Shown here: positions 1-5,237 of the stretch, piece after piece | Layout: each line of letters begins with the position of its first letter | Numbering within the stretch: the stretch's first letter is position 1 | NCBI GenBank assembly: GCA_002323775.1 | Contig: DCPV01000208.1 | Location: 1 to 5,464, forward strand | Direction: 5' to 3' | DNA: 5,464 nt | DNA from: Firmicutes bacterium UBA1535 | GTDB taxonomy: Bacteria; Bacillota; Clostridia; Tissierellales; Sedimentibacteraceae | Made by a program: the position numbers and the translations under genes | The notes under the pieces: generated by a model | What the model was told of the DNA's origin: nothing | What the model saw: the letters and a program-made list of their open reading frames with translations, nothing else | Database searches by the model: none

Positions 1-203
1 TTTCCTATGAGGGATATTATTTTTTAGGTCCATCAACACCTATTTCGATAGGGGTACTGGCATATAATTCATATATAAATCCAGATTTGCTGTACAGAGC
101 ATCATCTATGGCAATAAACTTTGTGATGATGGCAGTATCGATTATATTATGTGTTATATTTTATAAATCACTTAAACAAACTAAAAAAGGAACTTCTTTA
201 TGA
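1..203 (+). CDS. ABC importer permease, C-terminal fragment (5' end outside window)
   Basis: Reading codons from base 3 gives 66 residues with no stop until TGA at 201-203. It is the C-terminal end of an inner-membrane permease: a short segment with GPSTPISIG and then LAYNSY, a polar stretch (NPDLLYRAS), one hydrophobic helix (about residues 37-58, ending CVIFY) and a short Lys-rich cytoplasmic tail. Binding-protein-dependent permeases of the iron/spermidine/thiamine importer type end in this way, with a last helix and a basic tail. The stop overlaps the start of the next permease as ATGA, and the following genes complete a permease-permease-ATPase set, which is the main reason for the call. 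The protein would pair with the downstream permease to form the membrane channel. The EAA loop is not visible because it lies upstream of the window edge. Family assignment rests on context plus this short end; the substrate is unknown. Confidence 0.8.
   Translation, partial: SYEGYYFLGPSTPISIGVLAYNSYINPDLLYRASSMAINFVMMAVSIILCVIFYKSLKQTKKGTSL
187..191 (+). promoter_or_regulatory. Ribosome binding site of the second importer permease
   Basis: AAGGA lies 8 nt before the ATG at 200, inside the last codons of the upstream permease. It supports this start and independent ribosome loading despite the 4-bp gene overlap. Confidence 0.65.
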
Positions 204-991
204 AAATTTTTAATAAGCTTATATTTGCTTTACTAATGATATTTTTGCTTCTTCCGCTATTGTCTATGCTCGTATGGACATTTTTTTCAAGCTGGGCAGC
301 TAATGATAATTTACCAAGCAATTTAACATTAAAATGGTTTATATACTTTGTCAATTCCGGTGACTGGCTCATCGGAGTAAAATCTGTTTTATTTTCTATA
401 GCTGCGGCACTTATTTCACTTATACTGAGCGTAATGCTTTCGAGATTTTTTATAAAAAGCAGTTTCAAATATAAGCAGCAGCTGGAAAGCATATTTTATT
501 TGCCTATGCTTTTACCCGTTGTAAGCGTGTGTATCGGAAGTCACAAAATGCTGTTAAATATATTGGGACTAAGAGGAAGTGTAATGGTGTTAATTCTTCA
601 TGTTTATTTTTCGCTTCCATATGCGTTTAAGATGGTATATTCATTTTACCGTGTATGGGGTATAGAGCAGGAACAGGTTGCCAGAGGACTTGGGGCAAGC
701 AGGTGGCAGGCGTTTTATTTAATAAATGTGCCTGTTTATATGAATGGTTATATTTCGAGCTTTTTAATGGCATTTATCATTTCATATTCGCAATATTTTA
801 TAAATTTTTTTGTGGGAGACTATAATTCGGTAAACTTTTCAATGATAATGACACCATATATAACTGGTTCTGACAGAAATATTGCATCAGTATATATTTT
901 CTTATATATGCTTTATGGTATAATAGTGATGGTACTTTGTGCAGGAATAGAAAAAATGTATAATAATAGAAAGAGAAATGAATTGATATGA
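200..991 (+). CDS. ABC importer permease (BPD_transp_1 type)
   Basis: A 263-aa integral membrane protein forming half of the channel of a binding-protein-dependent importer. Six hydrophobic helices are visible at about residues 7-29, 62-84, 98-118, 126-148, 184-204 and 230-252. Between helices 4 and 5 is the cytoplasmic EAA loop (about 157-180): EQVARGLGASRWQAF followed by INVP. It carries the invariant Gly and the terminal hydrophobic-Pro pair that dock on the ATPase. Length and layout are normal for the iron/spermidine/thiamine-type family. The start at ATG 200 has a good AAGGA site and overlaps the upstream permease stop by 4 bp; its own TGA overlaps the ATPase start by 4 bp. Two separate permeases differ from importers with one fused double permease, such as ThiP. 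The N-terminal hydrophobic stretch is the first membrane helix, not a cleaved signal. The transported substrate cannot be read from the sequence. Confidence 0.88.
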   Translation: MKIFNKLIFALLMIFLLLPLLSMLVWTFFSSWAANDNLPSNLTLKWFIYFVNSGDWLIGVKSVLFSIAAALISLILSVMLSRFFIKSSFKYKQQLESIFYLPMLLPVVSVCIGSHKMLLNILGLRGSVMVLILHVYFSLPYAFKMVYSFYRVWGIEQEQVARGLGASRWQAFYLINVPVYMNGYISSFLMAFIISYSQYFINFFVGDYNSVNFSMIMTPYITGSDRNIASVYIFLYMLYGIIVMVLCAGIEKMYNNRKRNELI

Positions 992-1755
992 GTTTTTTAG
1001 AACTGAAAAATCTTAGCTACAGTATAGCTGACAATGATATTTTAAACGACATAAATTTGAATATAGATAAAAGTTGCTTTTTTTCAATTTTAGGTCCAAG
1101 CGGAGCAGGTAAAACAACAATTTTAAGAGTTATTACAGGGGCAATTTTTGCCGATAAAGGTCAAGTAATTCTTGAAAATGAAGTTATCAATAGCCTTCCT
1201 ATGGAGAAAAGACAAATAGCTATGGTTCATCAATCCAAGCATCTTTTCCCACATTTAAGTGTTATTGAAAACATACAGTTTGGACTGAAAATGAAAAAGT
1301 TTAGCAAAGATAAAATTGTTGAGAAAACAGAGGAAATAGTTGAGTTTTTTAATATGAAAGAGCATATTTTCAAATATCCTTATCAGCTTTCAGGAGGACA
1401 GCAGCAGCTTGTTGCTCTTATGAGAGCATTGGCATCTGAGCCGAAAGTTCTGCTTTTAGATGAGCCATTTACAGGACTTGACAACAATCTTAAAATCTAC
1501 ATAAGAGATTACATATTGAGACTGCACAGACAATTTAAAATTACTACTGTAATGATAACTCATGACAAAGAGGATGCCTTTTTTATGAGTGATAAAATAG
1601 CATTTTTATTTAAAGGTAAAATGGTTTTATGTGCAGAGCCTGTCAAGCTAATTAACAGGACTAATATTGAGGAAGTAGATAATTTTCTTGGAGAAATTAC
1701 ATCCTTGGGGGACGGCAGTATAGTGTTTTCGGATAAAATATTGAAAATTAATTGA
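988..1755 (+). CDS. ABC importer ATP-binding protein (iron/spermidine/thiamine class)
   Basis: A 255-aa cytoplasmic ATPase that powers the two upstream permeases. All nucleotide-binding motifs are present: Walker A GPSGAGKTT (36-44), Q-loop Gln82 in VHQSKHLFP, signature LSGGQ (134-138), Walker B VLLLDEP (154-160), D-loop GLD (163-165) and switch His192 in MITHDKEDA. The PFTGLD after Walker B and the THDKEDA stretch are typical of the PotA/FbpC/ThiQ/YnjD group. About 50 residues follow the nucleotide-binding domain, too short for the full regulatory domain of PotA or MalK, so it is a compact form. One oddity: the Arg usually found three residues after the signature is Leu141 (LSGGQQQLVAL). The ATG overlaps the permease stop as ATGA; no strong Shine-Dalgarno precedes it (only weak purine-rich AAGAGAAATG), so translational coupling is likely. 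The substrate is undetermined. Confidence 0.9.
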   Translation: MSFLELKNLSYSIADNDILNDINLNIDKSCFFSILGPSGAGKTTILRVITGAIFADKGQVILENEVINSLPMEKRQIAMVHQSKHLFPHLSVIENIQFGLKMKKFSKDKIVEKTEEIVEFFNMKEHIFKYPYQLSGGQQQLVALMRALASEPKVLLLDEPFTGLDNNLKIYIRDYILRLHRQFKITTVMITHDKEDAFFMSDKIAFLFKGKMVLCAEPVKLINRTNIEEVDNFLGEITSLGDGSIVFSDKILKIN

Positions 1756-1816
1756 AAAACTCATATTGCATAATATTCAAAAAAATAATATAATTAATTA
1801 ATGTTAATATATCAAG

Positions 1817-1825
1817 TGATATAAT
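1817..1825 (+). promoter_or_regulatory. Possible extended -10 promoter upstream of the BceAB-type genes
   Basis: TGATATAAT contains a perfect TATAAT (1820-1825) preceded by TG one base earlier, the extended -10 form. The best -35 match is poor (TTAATG at 1798-1803, 16-bp spacer), which an extended -10 can tolerate. Transcription would begin near 1831-1834 and give a leader of nearly 190 nt before the ATPase at 2022. TATAAT occurs by chance fairly often in DNA this AT-rich, so this is a candidate only. Confidence 0.4.
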
Positions 1826-1885
1826 AGAAAAAATGTTTTTTTATTATTTATAAAATAGAACCTTTCAATATTGTAAGTTTAGATA

Positions 1886-1931
1886 AAGGAAATGTAAGCT
1901 AAAGTTATGGCAGGGCATTTCCTTATTTTTT
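1886..1931 (+). terminator. Hairpin plus T-run in the pre-BceA gap (terminator or attenuator)
   Basis: AAGGAAATG (1886-1894) is exactly complementary to CATTTCCTT (1916-1924), a 9-bp stem that a U-G wobble extends to 10. The 21-nt loop could form a small inner GCU/GGC stem. TTATTTTTT follows directly, ending at 1931. This is the form of an intrinsic terminator. It could end read-through from the importer operon, whose stop is 131 bp upstream, or act as a conditional terminator in a leader transcribed from the promoter near 1820. The stem is rather A-U rich and the loop large, so its strength is uncertain. Confidence 0.5.
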
Positions 1932-1936
1932 ATAAT
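1931..1936 (+). promoter_or_regulatory. Possible -10 box of the BceAB-type operon
   Basis: A consensus TATAAT lies 85 bp before the BceA-type start, immediately after the hairpin's T-run. No good -35 hexamer is found at 16-18 bp upstream (TGGCAG at 1908-1913 at 17 bp is poor). That would suit a promoter needing an activator, as known BceR-dependent promoters do. It competes with the candidate promoter at 1817-1825; the sequence alone does not say which is used. Confidence 0.35.
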
Positions 1937-1943
1937 AGTGTTA

Positions 1944-1958
1944 TAGTTTATTAAACTA
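1944..1958 (+). repeat. 15-bp perfect palindrome (operator-like)
   Basis: TAGTTTA, one central T, then TAAACTA form a perfect inverted repeat. Allowing one mismatch it extends to 1941-1961 (9 of 10 pairs). It lies just downstream of the TATAAT at 1931-1936, where a bound repressor would cover the transcription start. It could also be chance in AT-rich sequence. Confidence 0.4.
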
Positions 1959-1971
1959 AAATTAGTATAAA

Positions 1972-1986
1972 GCGTTCTATAAACGC
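1972..1986 (+). repeat. Small inverted repeat GCGTT/AACGC in the 5' untranslated region
   Basis: GCGTT (1972-1976) and AACGC (1982-1986) flank a 5-nt loop (CTATA). It is notable as the most G+C-rich paired element in an otherwise AT-rich gap and ends 35 bp before the start codon. No T-run follows, so it is not a terminator; it may be an operator half-site pair or a 5' stabilising hairpin. Confidence 0.35.
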
Positions 1987-2021
1987 AAAAAATAGTCTAC
2001 TATGAAAGGAAAATTAATAAT

Positions 2022-2789
2022 ATGTCACTATTAGAGGTTAATAATTTAAAGAAAATATACACTACACGTTTTGGAGGAAATCAAGTTTTAGCTTTGTCAA
2101 ATGTTTCTTTTTCTGTTGAAAGAGGCGAGTATGTGGCTATAATGGGGGAATCAGGATCGGGAAAAACAACTTTACTTAATATTTTGGCAGCACTTGATAA
2201 GCCTACTAGCGGAGAGGTTATGCTAAATGGGAATAGCATAGTATCGATAAAGGAGAAAGAAATCTCTGCTTTCCGCCGTGATAATTTAGGCTTTGTTTTT
2301 CAAGATTTCAATTTACTTGATACATTTTCTATTCAGGATAATATCTTTTTACCATTAGTGCTTGCGGGTAAATCATACGAGGAGATGAAAGAAAGATTGC
2401 AGCCTGTAGCTAAGAGCTTGGGTATAACTGATATCTTGGCAAAATATCCATATGAGGTATCAGGAGGACAAAAGCAAAGAACTGCTGTTGCAAGAGCACT
2501 TATAACAAATCCAAAGATAATTTTAGCAGATGAGCCAACGGGTGCATTAGATTCAAAAGCTACAGATGAATTATTAAAGATATTTAGTAAAATTAATGCA
2601 AATGAACAGACAATACTTATGGTAACTCACAGCACAAAGGCTGCAAGTCATGCTAAAAGAGTATTGTTTATTAAAGATGGGGAGGTATTCCATCAACTGT
2701 ACAAAGGCTCTATGAGCAATGAAGATATGTACCAAAAAATTTCTGACACACTCACCATGATAGCGACAGGTGGTGGAAGAAATGAGTAA
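2022..2789 (+). CDS. bceA: BceA-type ABC transporter ATPase (antimicrobial peptide resistance)
   Basis: A 255-aa cytoplasmic ATPase, the usual length for BceA and its relatives in the MacB/LolD group. Motifs in order: Walker A GESGSGKTT (42-50), Q-loop Gln94 in FVFQDFNLLD, signature VSGGQ (146-150) followed by KQRTAVARAL, Walker B IILADEP (166-172), D-loop GALD (174-177) and switch His203 in MVTHS. FVFQDFNLLDT and ADEPTGALDSK are hallmarks of this exporter-like class rather than of importers, so it is functionally separate from the ATPase upstream. In characterised systems (B. subtilis BceAB) it energises release of cell-wall-targeting peptides such as bacitracin from their lipid targets. The ATG at 2022 follows AAAGGA (2005-2010) by 11 nt, slightly long. 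It overlaps the permease gene downstream by 8 bp. The symbol denotes family membership; the peptide recognised is unknown. Confidence 0.9.
   Translation: MSLLEVNNLKKIYTTRFGGNQVLALSNVSFSVERGEYVAIMGESGSGKTTLLNILAALDKPTSGEVMLNGNSIVSIKEKEISAFRRDNLGFVFQDFNLLDTFSIQDNIFLPLVLAGKSYEEMKERLQPVAKSLGITDILAKYPYEVSGGQKQRTAVARALITNPKIILADEPTGALDSKATDELLKIFSKINANEQTILMVTHSTKAASHAKRVLFIKDGEVFHQLYKGSMSNEDMYQKISDTLTMIATGGGRNE
2768..2773 (+). promoter_or_regulatory. Ribosome binding site deciding the BceB start
   Basis: AGGTGG sits 8 nt before the ATG at 2782, inside the end of the ATPase gene. In-frame GTG codons at 2770 and 2773 overlap this site and have no comparable site of their own, so the ATG at 2782 is preferred. 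Confidence 0.55.
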
Positions 2790-4803
2790 ATTTTTATATC
2801 AGCGTCTAGCAGTTATAAATATTAAAAATAATTATAGAACCTATGTACCGTATATCTTGACTTGCATTGGAACAGTGATGATGTACTTTATAATGTACGC
2901 TCTTTCTGTTGACAAGGGTCTTGCAAATATGTACGGAGGCGCTATGACTCAAACTCTGCTTATGCTTGGAACATGGGTAATAGCGATATTTGCAGTCATA
3001 TTTTTGATATATACAAATAGCTTTTTAATGAAGCGAAGGAAAAAAGAATTTGGCTTATTCAATATTCTTGGTATGGAAAAAAAGCATATTTCTAAAATAA
3101 TTTTTTATGAAACACTATTTATAGCATTTTTAAGTTTAGCTTTAGGGATTTCATTTGGTATTCTTCTTTCAAAGCTTAGTCTTTTGCTATTAATTAAACT
3201 GATGAATTTTAATGTGTATTTTGGTTTTAATATATCCTATGAAACGATAATTGTAACATTAAGCTTGTTTGGAGCGATATTTACGCTTATATTGTTAAAT
3301 AATTTAAGGCAAATTCATCTTTCTAAGCCTGTAGAGCTATTAAAAGGTAGACAGGTAGGTGAAAAAGAGCCTAAAACAAAATGGCTTCTGTCAATCATTG
3401 GATTTACTTGTTTAGGTATTGGATACTATTTAGCCATAACAGCAAAAATGGCTACGGCAACATTACTTATATTTTTTATTGCTGTAATATTGGTTATTAT
3501 AGGAACTTACTTATTATTTACAACCGGAAGCATAATGATTTTGAAAATTCTTAGAAAGAATAAAAATTATTACTATAAAACAAAGCATTTTATAAGTGTA
3601 TCAGGTATGATTTATCGTATGAAACAAAATGCAGTAGGACTTGCAAATATATGTATTTTATCAACTATGGTTTTGGTCATGCTTTCCTCTACAGTTTCTC
3701 TGTATATAGGTATGGAGGATGCAGTAAGAGAGAGATATCCGAGGAACATAAATATAAATTTACAAGAATATAATCCGGAGCTTAATAATGAGGTAGATAA
3801 AGTTATAAGTGAAGCTTTAAACAAACACAATATGAAATCTTCTAATGAGTTAAGATATAAATATATAAATTTTGATGCAACTCTAAATGGAAATGAAATA
3901 AAATTATCAACCGATCATAATTTTAATAATTTCAAAAATTTAGATGAATTAAGAAAGATATATTTTATCGCTCTTGAAGATTATAATAAAATATCAAACG
4001 GCAATATAGTATTAAAAGATGATGAAGTTCTTATGTATTCAAGCAAAGACGTTTTTAACAATAATAGCATAATAATGTTTAAAAATGAATACAAAATTAA
4101 AGAACATCTTAAAAGCTTTGTAGTTAATGATAGAGCGGGTTCAGACGTTTTAAGCACCTTCTATATAATTACTAATAATATGGAAAGCTTAAATAATTTG
4201 CTTACAGAGGAAGCTGAGAACTCTACTAAGCTTGTTGAAGAAGAATTTAAGCCATTTTATTATATTGCATTTGATATAGAAGGGTCAATAGACGAGCAAC
4301 AAGAGTTTTACAACGATTTATTTACTAATGTTGCTGAAAAATCAAGACCAGACGGAGAAAAAGTTTTTTCGTTTTATATTAGCTCATCAGCAGAGGCAAC
4401 TAAAGATTTCTATAATGTATACGGAGGCTTATTCTTCTTGGGAATATTCCTAGGAGTGGTATTTATTATGGCCACTGTGCTAATAATGTACTATAAGCAA
4501 ATATCAGAGGGCTACGACGACAAGGAACGCTTTGAGATAATGCAAAAGGTAGGTATGAGTCATTTAGAAATTAGGAGTTCAATTCGTTCTCAGGTTTTGA
4601 TAGTATTCTTCTTGCCAATAGTTACAACAGCTATTCACATTGCCTTTGCTTTTCCGATAATAACAAAAATGCTTAGGTTGATTAATTTGATAAATACTGA
4701 TTTGTTTGCAATATGTACTTTAGTATCAATTTTAATATTTACGGTGTTTTACATTATTGTGTATGCAATAACAGCAAGAACTTATTATAGAATAGTTAAA
4801 TAG
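2782..4803 (+). CDS. bceB: BceB-type FtsX-family permease (peptide resistance/sensing)
   Basis: A 673-aa membrane protein with the ten-helix BceB layout. Helices are visible at about residues 21-41, 58-78, 107-127, 155-175, 201-220, 227-247, 288-309, 547-571, 604-626 and 640-663. Between helices 7 and 8 is a large hydrophilic domain (about 310-545), presumed extracellular, where known BceB proteins contact the peptide. Family traits include the RRKKEFGLFNILGM segment after helix 2, the KPVELLKG segment after helix 4 and, after helix 8, YKQISEGYDDKERF with MQKVGMS. It would form the membrane part of the transporter with the ATPase encoded just upstream, freeing wall-synthesis targets from bacitracin- or lantibiotic-like peptides. 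In many relatives it also reports drug flux to a BceS kinase. The ATG at 2782 is chosen for its AGGTGG site; an in-frame GTG at 2770 would add four residues. It overlaps the ATPase gene by 8 bp. Length and domains look intact; the drug specificity is not readable. Confidence 0.9.
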   Translation: MSKFLYQRLAVINIKNNYRTYVPYILTCIGTVMMYFIMYALSVDKGLANMYGGAMTQTLLMLGTWVIAIFAVIFLIYTNSFLMKRRKKEFGLFNILGMEKKHISKIIFYETLFIAFLSLALGISFGILLSKLSLLLLIKLMNFNVYFGFNISYETIIVTLSLFGAIFTLILLNNLRQIHLSKPVELLKGRQVGEKEPKTKWLLSIIGFTCLGIGYYLAITAKMATATLLIFFIAVILVIIGTYLLFTTGSIMILKILRKNKNYYYKTKHFISVSGMIYRMKQNAVGLANICILSTMVLVMLSSTVSLYIGMEDAVRERYPRNININLQEYNPELNNEVDKVISEALNKHNMKSSNELRYKYINFDATLNGNEIKLSTDHNFNNFKNLDELRKIYFIALEDYNKISNGNIVLKDDEVLMYSSKDVFNNNSIIMFKNEYKIKEHLKSFVVNDRAGSDVLSTFYIITNNMESLNNLLTEEAENSTKLVEEEFKPFYYIAFDIEGSIDEQQEFYNDLFTNVAEKSRPDGEKVFSFYISSSAEATKDFYNVYGGLFFLGIFLGVVFIMATVLIMYYKQISEGYDDKERFEIMQKVGMSHLEIRSSIRSQVLIVFFLPIVTTAIHIAFAFPIITKMLRLINLINTDLFAICTLVSILIFTVFYIIVYAITARTYYRIVK

Positions 4804-4827
4804 TGATATTATAAATTTTAAACTCCC

Positions 4828-4874
4828 AAAAAATATGTGTAGAATTTAATTTGTAGACTTTACACATATTTTTT
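4828..4874 (+). terminator. Intrinsic terminator after the BceAB-type operon
   Basis: A perfect 14-bp inverted repeat (AAAAAATATGTGTA at 4828-4841, its complement at 4861-4874) with a 19-nt loop lies 25 bp after the permease stop. The 3' arm ends in a T-run, and TTTTGTTTTA follows. The 5' arm starts with an A-run, so the hairpin can also work on the opposite strand. It separates the transporter operon from the toxin-antitoxin module. Confidence 0.8.
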
Positions 4875-4912
4875 GTTTTAATTGTATACTAAACATCATT
4901 AACATAAAAACA

Positions 4913-4935
4913 AAATTCTATTGATAAATTCTATT
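4913..4935 (+). repeat. Direct repeat AAATTCTATT overlapping the toxin promoter
   Basis: AAATTCTATT occurs at 4913-4922 and again at 4926-4935, a 13-bp period. The pair brackets the -35 hexamer at 4921-4926. A second short direct repeat, ACATATA at 4939-4945 and 4950-4956, brackets the -10. Type II toxin-antitoxin modules commonly repress their own promoter by binding repeated sites, so these are candidate operator elements; low-complexity AT-rich sequence is the alternative. Confidence 0.4.
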
Positions 4936-4949
4936 AAAACATATATAAT
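4921..4949 (+). promoter_or_regulatory. Sigma-A-type promoter of the toxin-antitoxin module
   Basis: TTGATA (4921-4926) and a perfect TATAAT (4944-4949) are separated by an ideal 17-bp spacer. Transcription would start near 4955-4957, about 40 nt before the toxin GTG. This is the best-matching promoter in the window and lies after the preceding terminator, so the module should be transcribed on its own. Confidence 0.75.
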
Positions 4950-4982
4950 ACATATAAATACGCATTGATATGAAGTTGTATA

Positions 4983-4991
4983 AAAGGGGGG
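4983..4991 (+). promoter_or_regulatory. Unusual G-rich ribosome binding site of the toxin
   Basis: AAAGGGGGG, with six G in a row, ends only 4 nt before the GTG at 4996. It departs from AGGAGG and, with a GTG start and tight spacing, may keep toxin translation modest. An in-frame TAA at 4981-4983 rules out an upstream start, so the GTG at 4996 is the only plausible one. Confidence 0.5.
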
Positions 4992-4995
4992 TAAG

Positions 4996-5226
4996 GTGTA
5001 TATAACATATTCTAAAAAAGCAATTAAATTTTTAGAAAAACAGACTAGAGAAACAAGTAAAAGAATAGTTATGGCAATAGAAAAATTACCAATAGGGGAT
5101 GTTATAAAGCTCCAAGGTGAAGAAGGATATAGATTAAGGGTCGGGACATTCAGGGTTATTTTTGACAGACAAGGTGTCATTATTGATATAATAGATATAG
5201 ATAATAGGGGTCAAGTGTATAAATAG
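4996..5226 (+). CDS. RelE/ParE-family toxin of a type II toxin-antitoxin system
   Basis: A 76-aa basic protein with the RelE/ParE fold pattern. The N-terminal strand MYITYS leads into a Lys-rich helix (KKAIKFLEKQTRETSKRI) and a second helix ending IEKLP. The core follows: IKLQGEEGYRLRVG, then FRVIFD, and the C-terminal IDNRGQVYK. Conserved basic residues at Lys38, Arg46, Arg48, Arg53 and Arg71 plus Tyr75 match the positions that RelE-type mRNA interferases use for RNA binding and cleavage on the ribosome; ParE-like gyrase inhibition cannot be excluded. It is at the short end for the family but looks complete. The GTG start is forced by an in-frame stop at 4981. A near-consensus promoter lies just upstream. 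Its TAG stop is part of the TAGGAGG ribosome binding site of the next gene, giving toxin-first order as in HigBA-like modules. Mobile or accessory location is plausible but not shown. Confidence 0.87.
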   Translation: MYITYSKKAIKFLEKQTRETSKRIVMAIEKLPIGDVIKLQGEEGYRLRVGTFRVIFDRQGVIIDIIDIDNRGQVYK

Positions 5227-5230
5227 GAGG
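5225..5230 (+). promoter_or_regulatory. Perfect ribosome binding site of the antitoxin gene
   Basis: AGGAGG overlaps the toxin stop codon and sits 7 nt before the GTG at 5238. It is much closer to consensus than the toxin's own site, as expected where antitoxin must be made in excess, and it fixes the antitoxin start. Confidence 0.7.
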
Positions 5231-5237
5231 ATTAATC

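Larger units (their letters stand above)
1756..2021 (+). other. 266-bp intergenic regulatory region before the BceAB-type genes
   Basis: No protein gene of credible length is present. The first 60 bp are almost pure A and T, with only a weak TTGAA/TTCAA pairing (1752-1756 with 1776-1780), so no clear terminator follows the importer ATPase. From 1817 on come the candidate promoters, the hairpin with T-run, the palindrome, the small GCGTT/AACGC repeat and the AAAGGA site, each listed separately. Two TGTAAG words at 1872-1877 and 1893-1898 are exactly 21 bp apart, two helical turns, and may be regulator half-sites. Confidence 0.6.

Noticed and set aside
181..492. Minus-strand open frame of 103 codons
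   Set aside because: It is antisense to the importer permease, has no ribosome binding site or recognisable motif, and its plus-strand partner carries the EAA loop and six helices.
1752..1780. Weak hairpin (TTGAA/TTCAA) at the end of the importer ATPase gene, followed by A-run
   Set aside because: Five A-U-rich pairs, a large loop and an A-run instead of a T-run; not a credible terminator on the plus strand.
1881..1931. Riboswitch in the pre-BceA gap
   Set aside because: The hairpin and T-run are real, but I see no conserved core of a known riboswitch class (TPP, preQ1, SAM, purine); only a terminator-like element is supported.
2002..2034. Short plus-strand frame MKGKLIICHY overlapping the BceA-type start
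   Set aside because: No Shine-Dalgarno of its own; its first codons are the ribosome binding site of the main gene, so it is probably incidental.
2770..2781. GTG start adding four residues to the BceB-type permease
   Set aside because: The codon lies within the AGGTGG site that best serves the ATG at 2782, and no other site precedes it.
3612..3830. Minus-strand open frame of 72 codons inside the BceB-type gene
   Set aside because: Shadow of a well-supported permease; no motif and no sensible start context.
4899..5180. Minus-strand open frame of 93 codons
   Set aside because: Overlaps the toxin promoter and toxin gene, whose protein matches a known family; no start signals on the minus strand.
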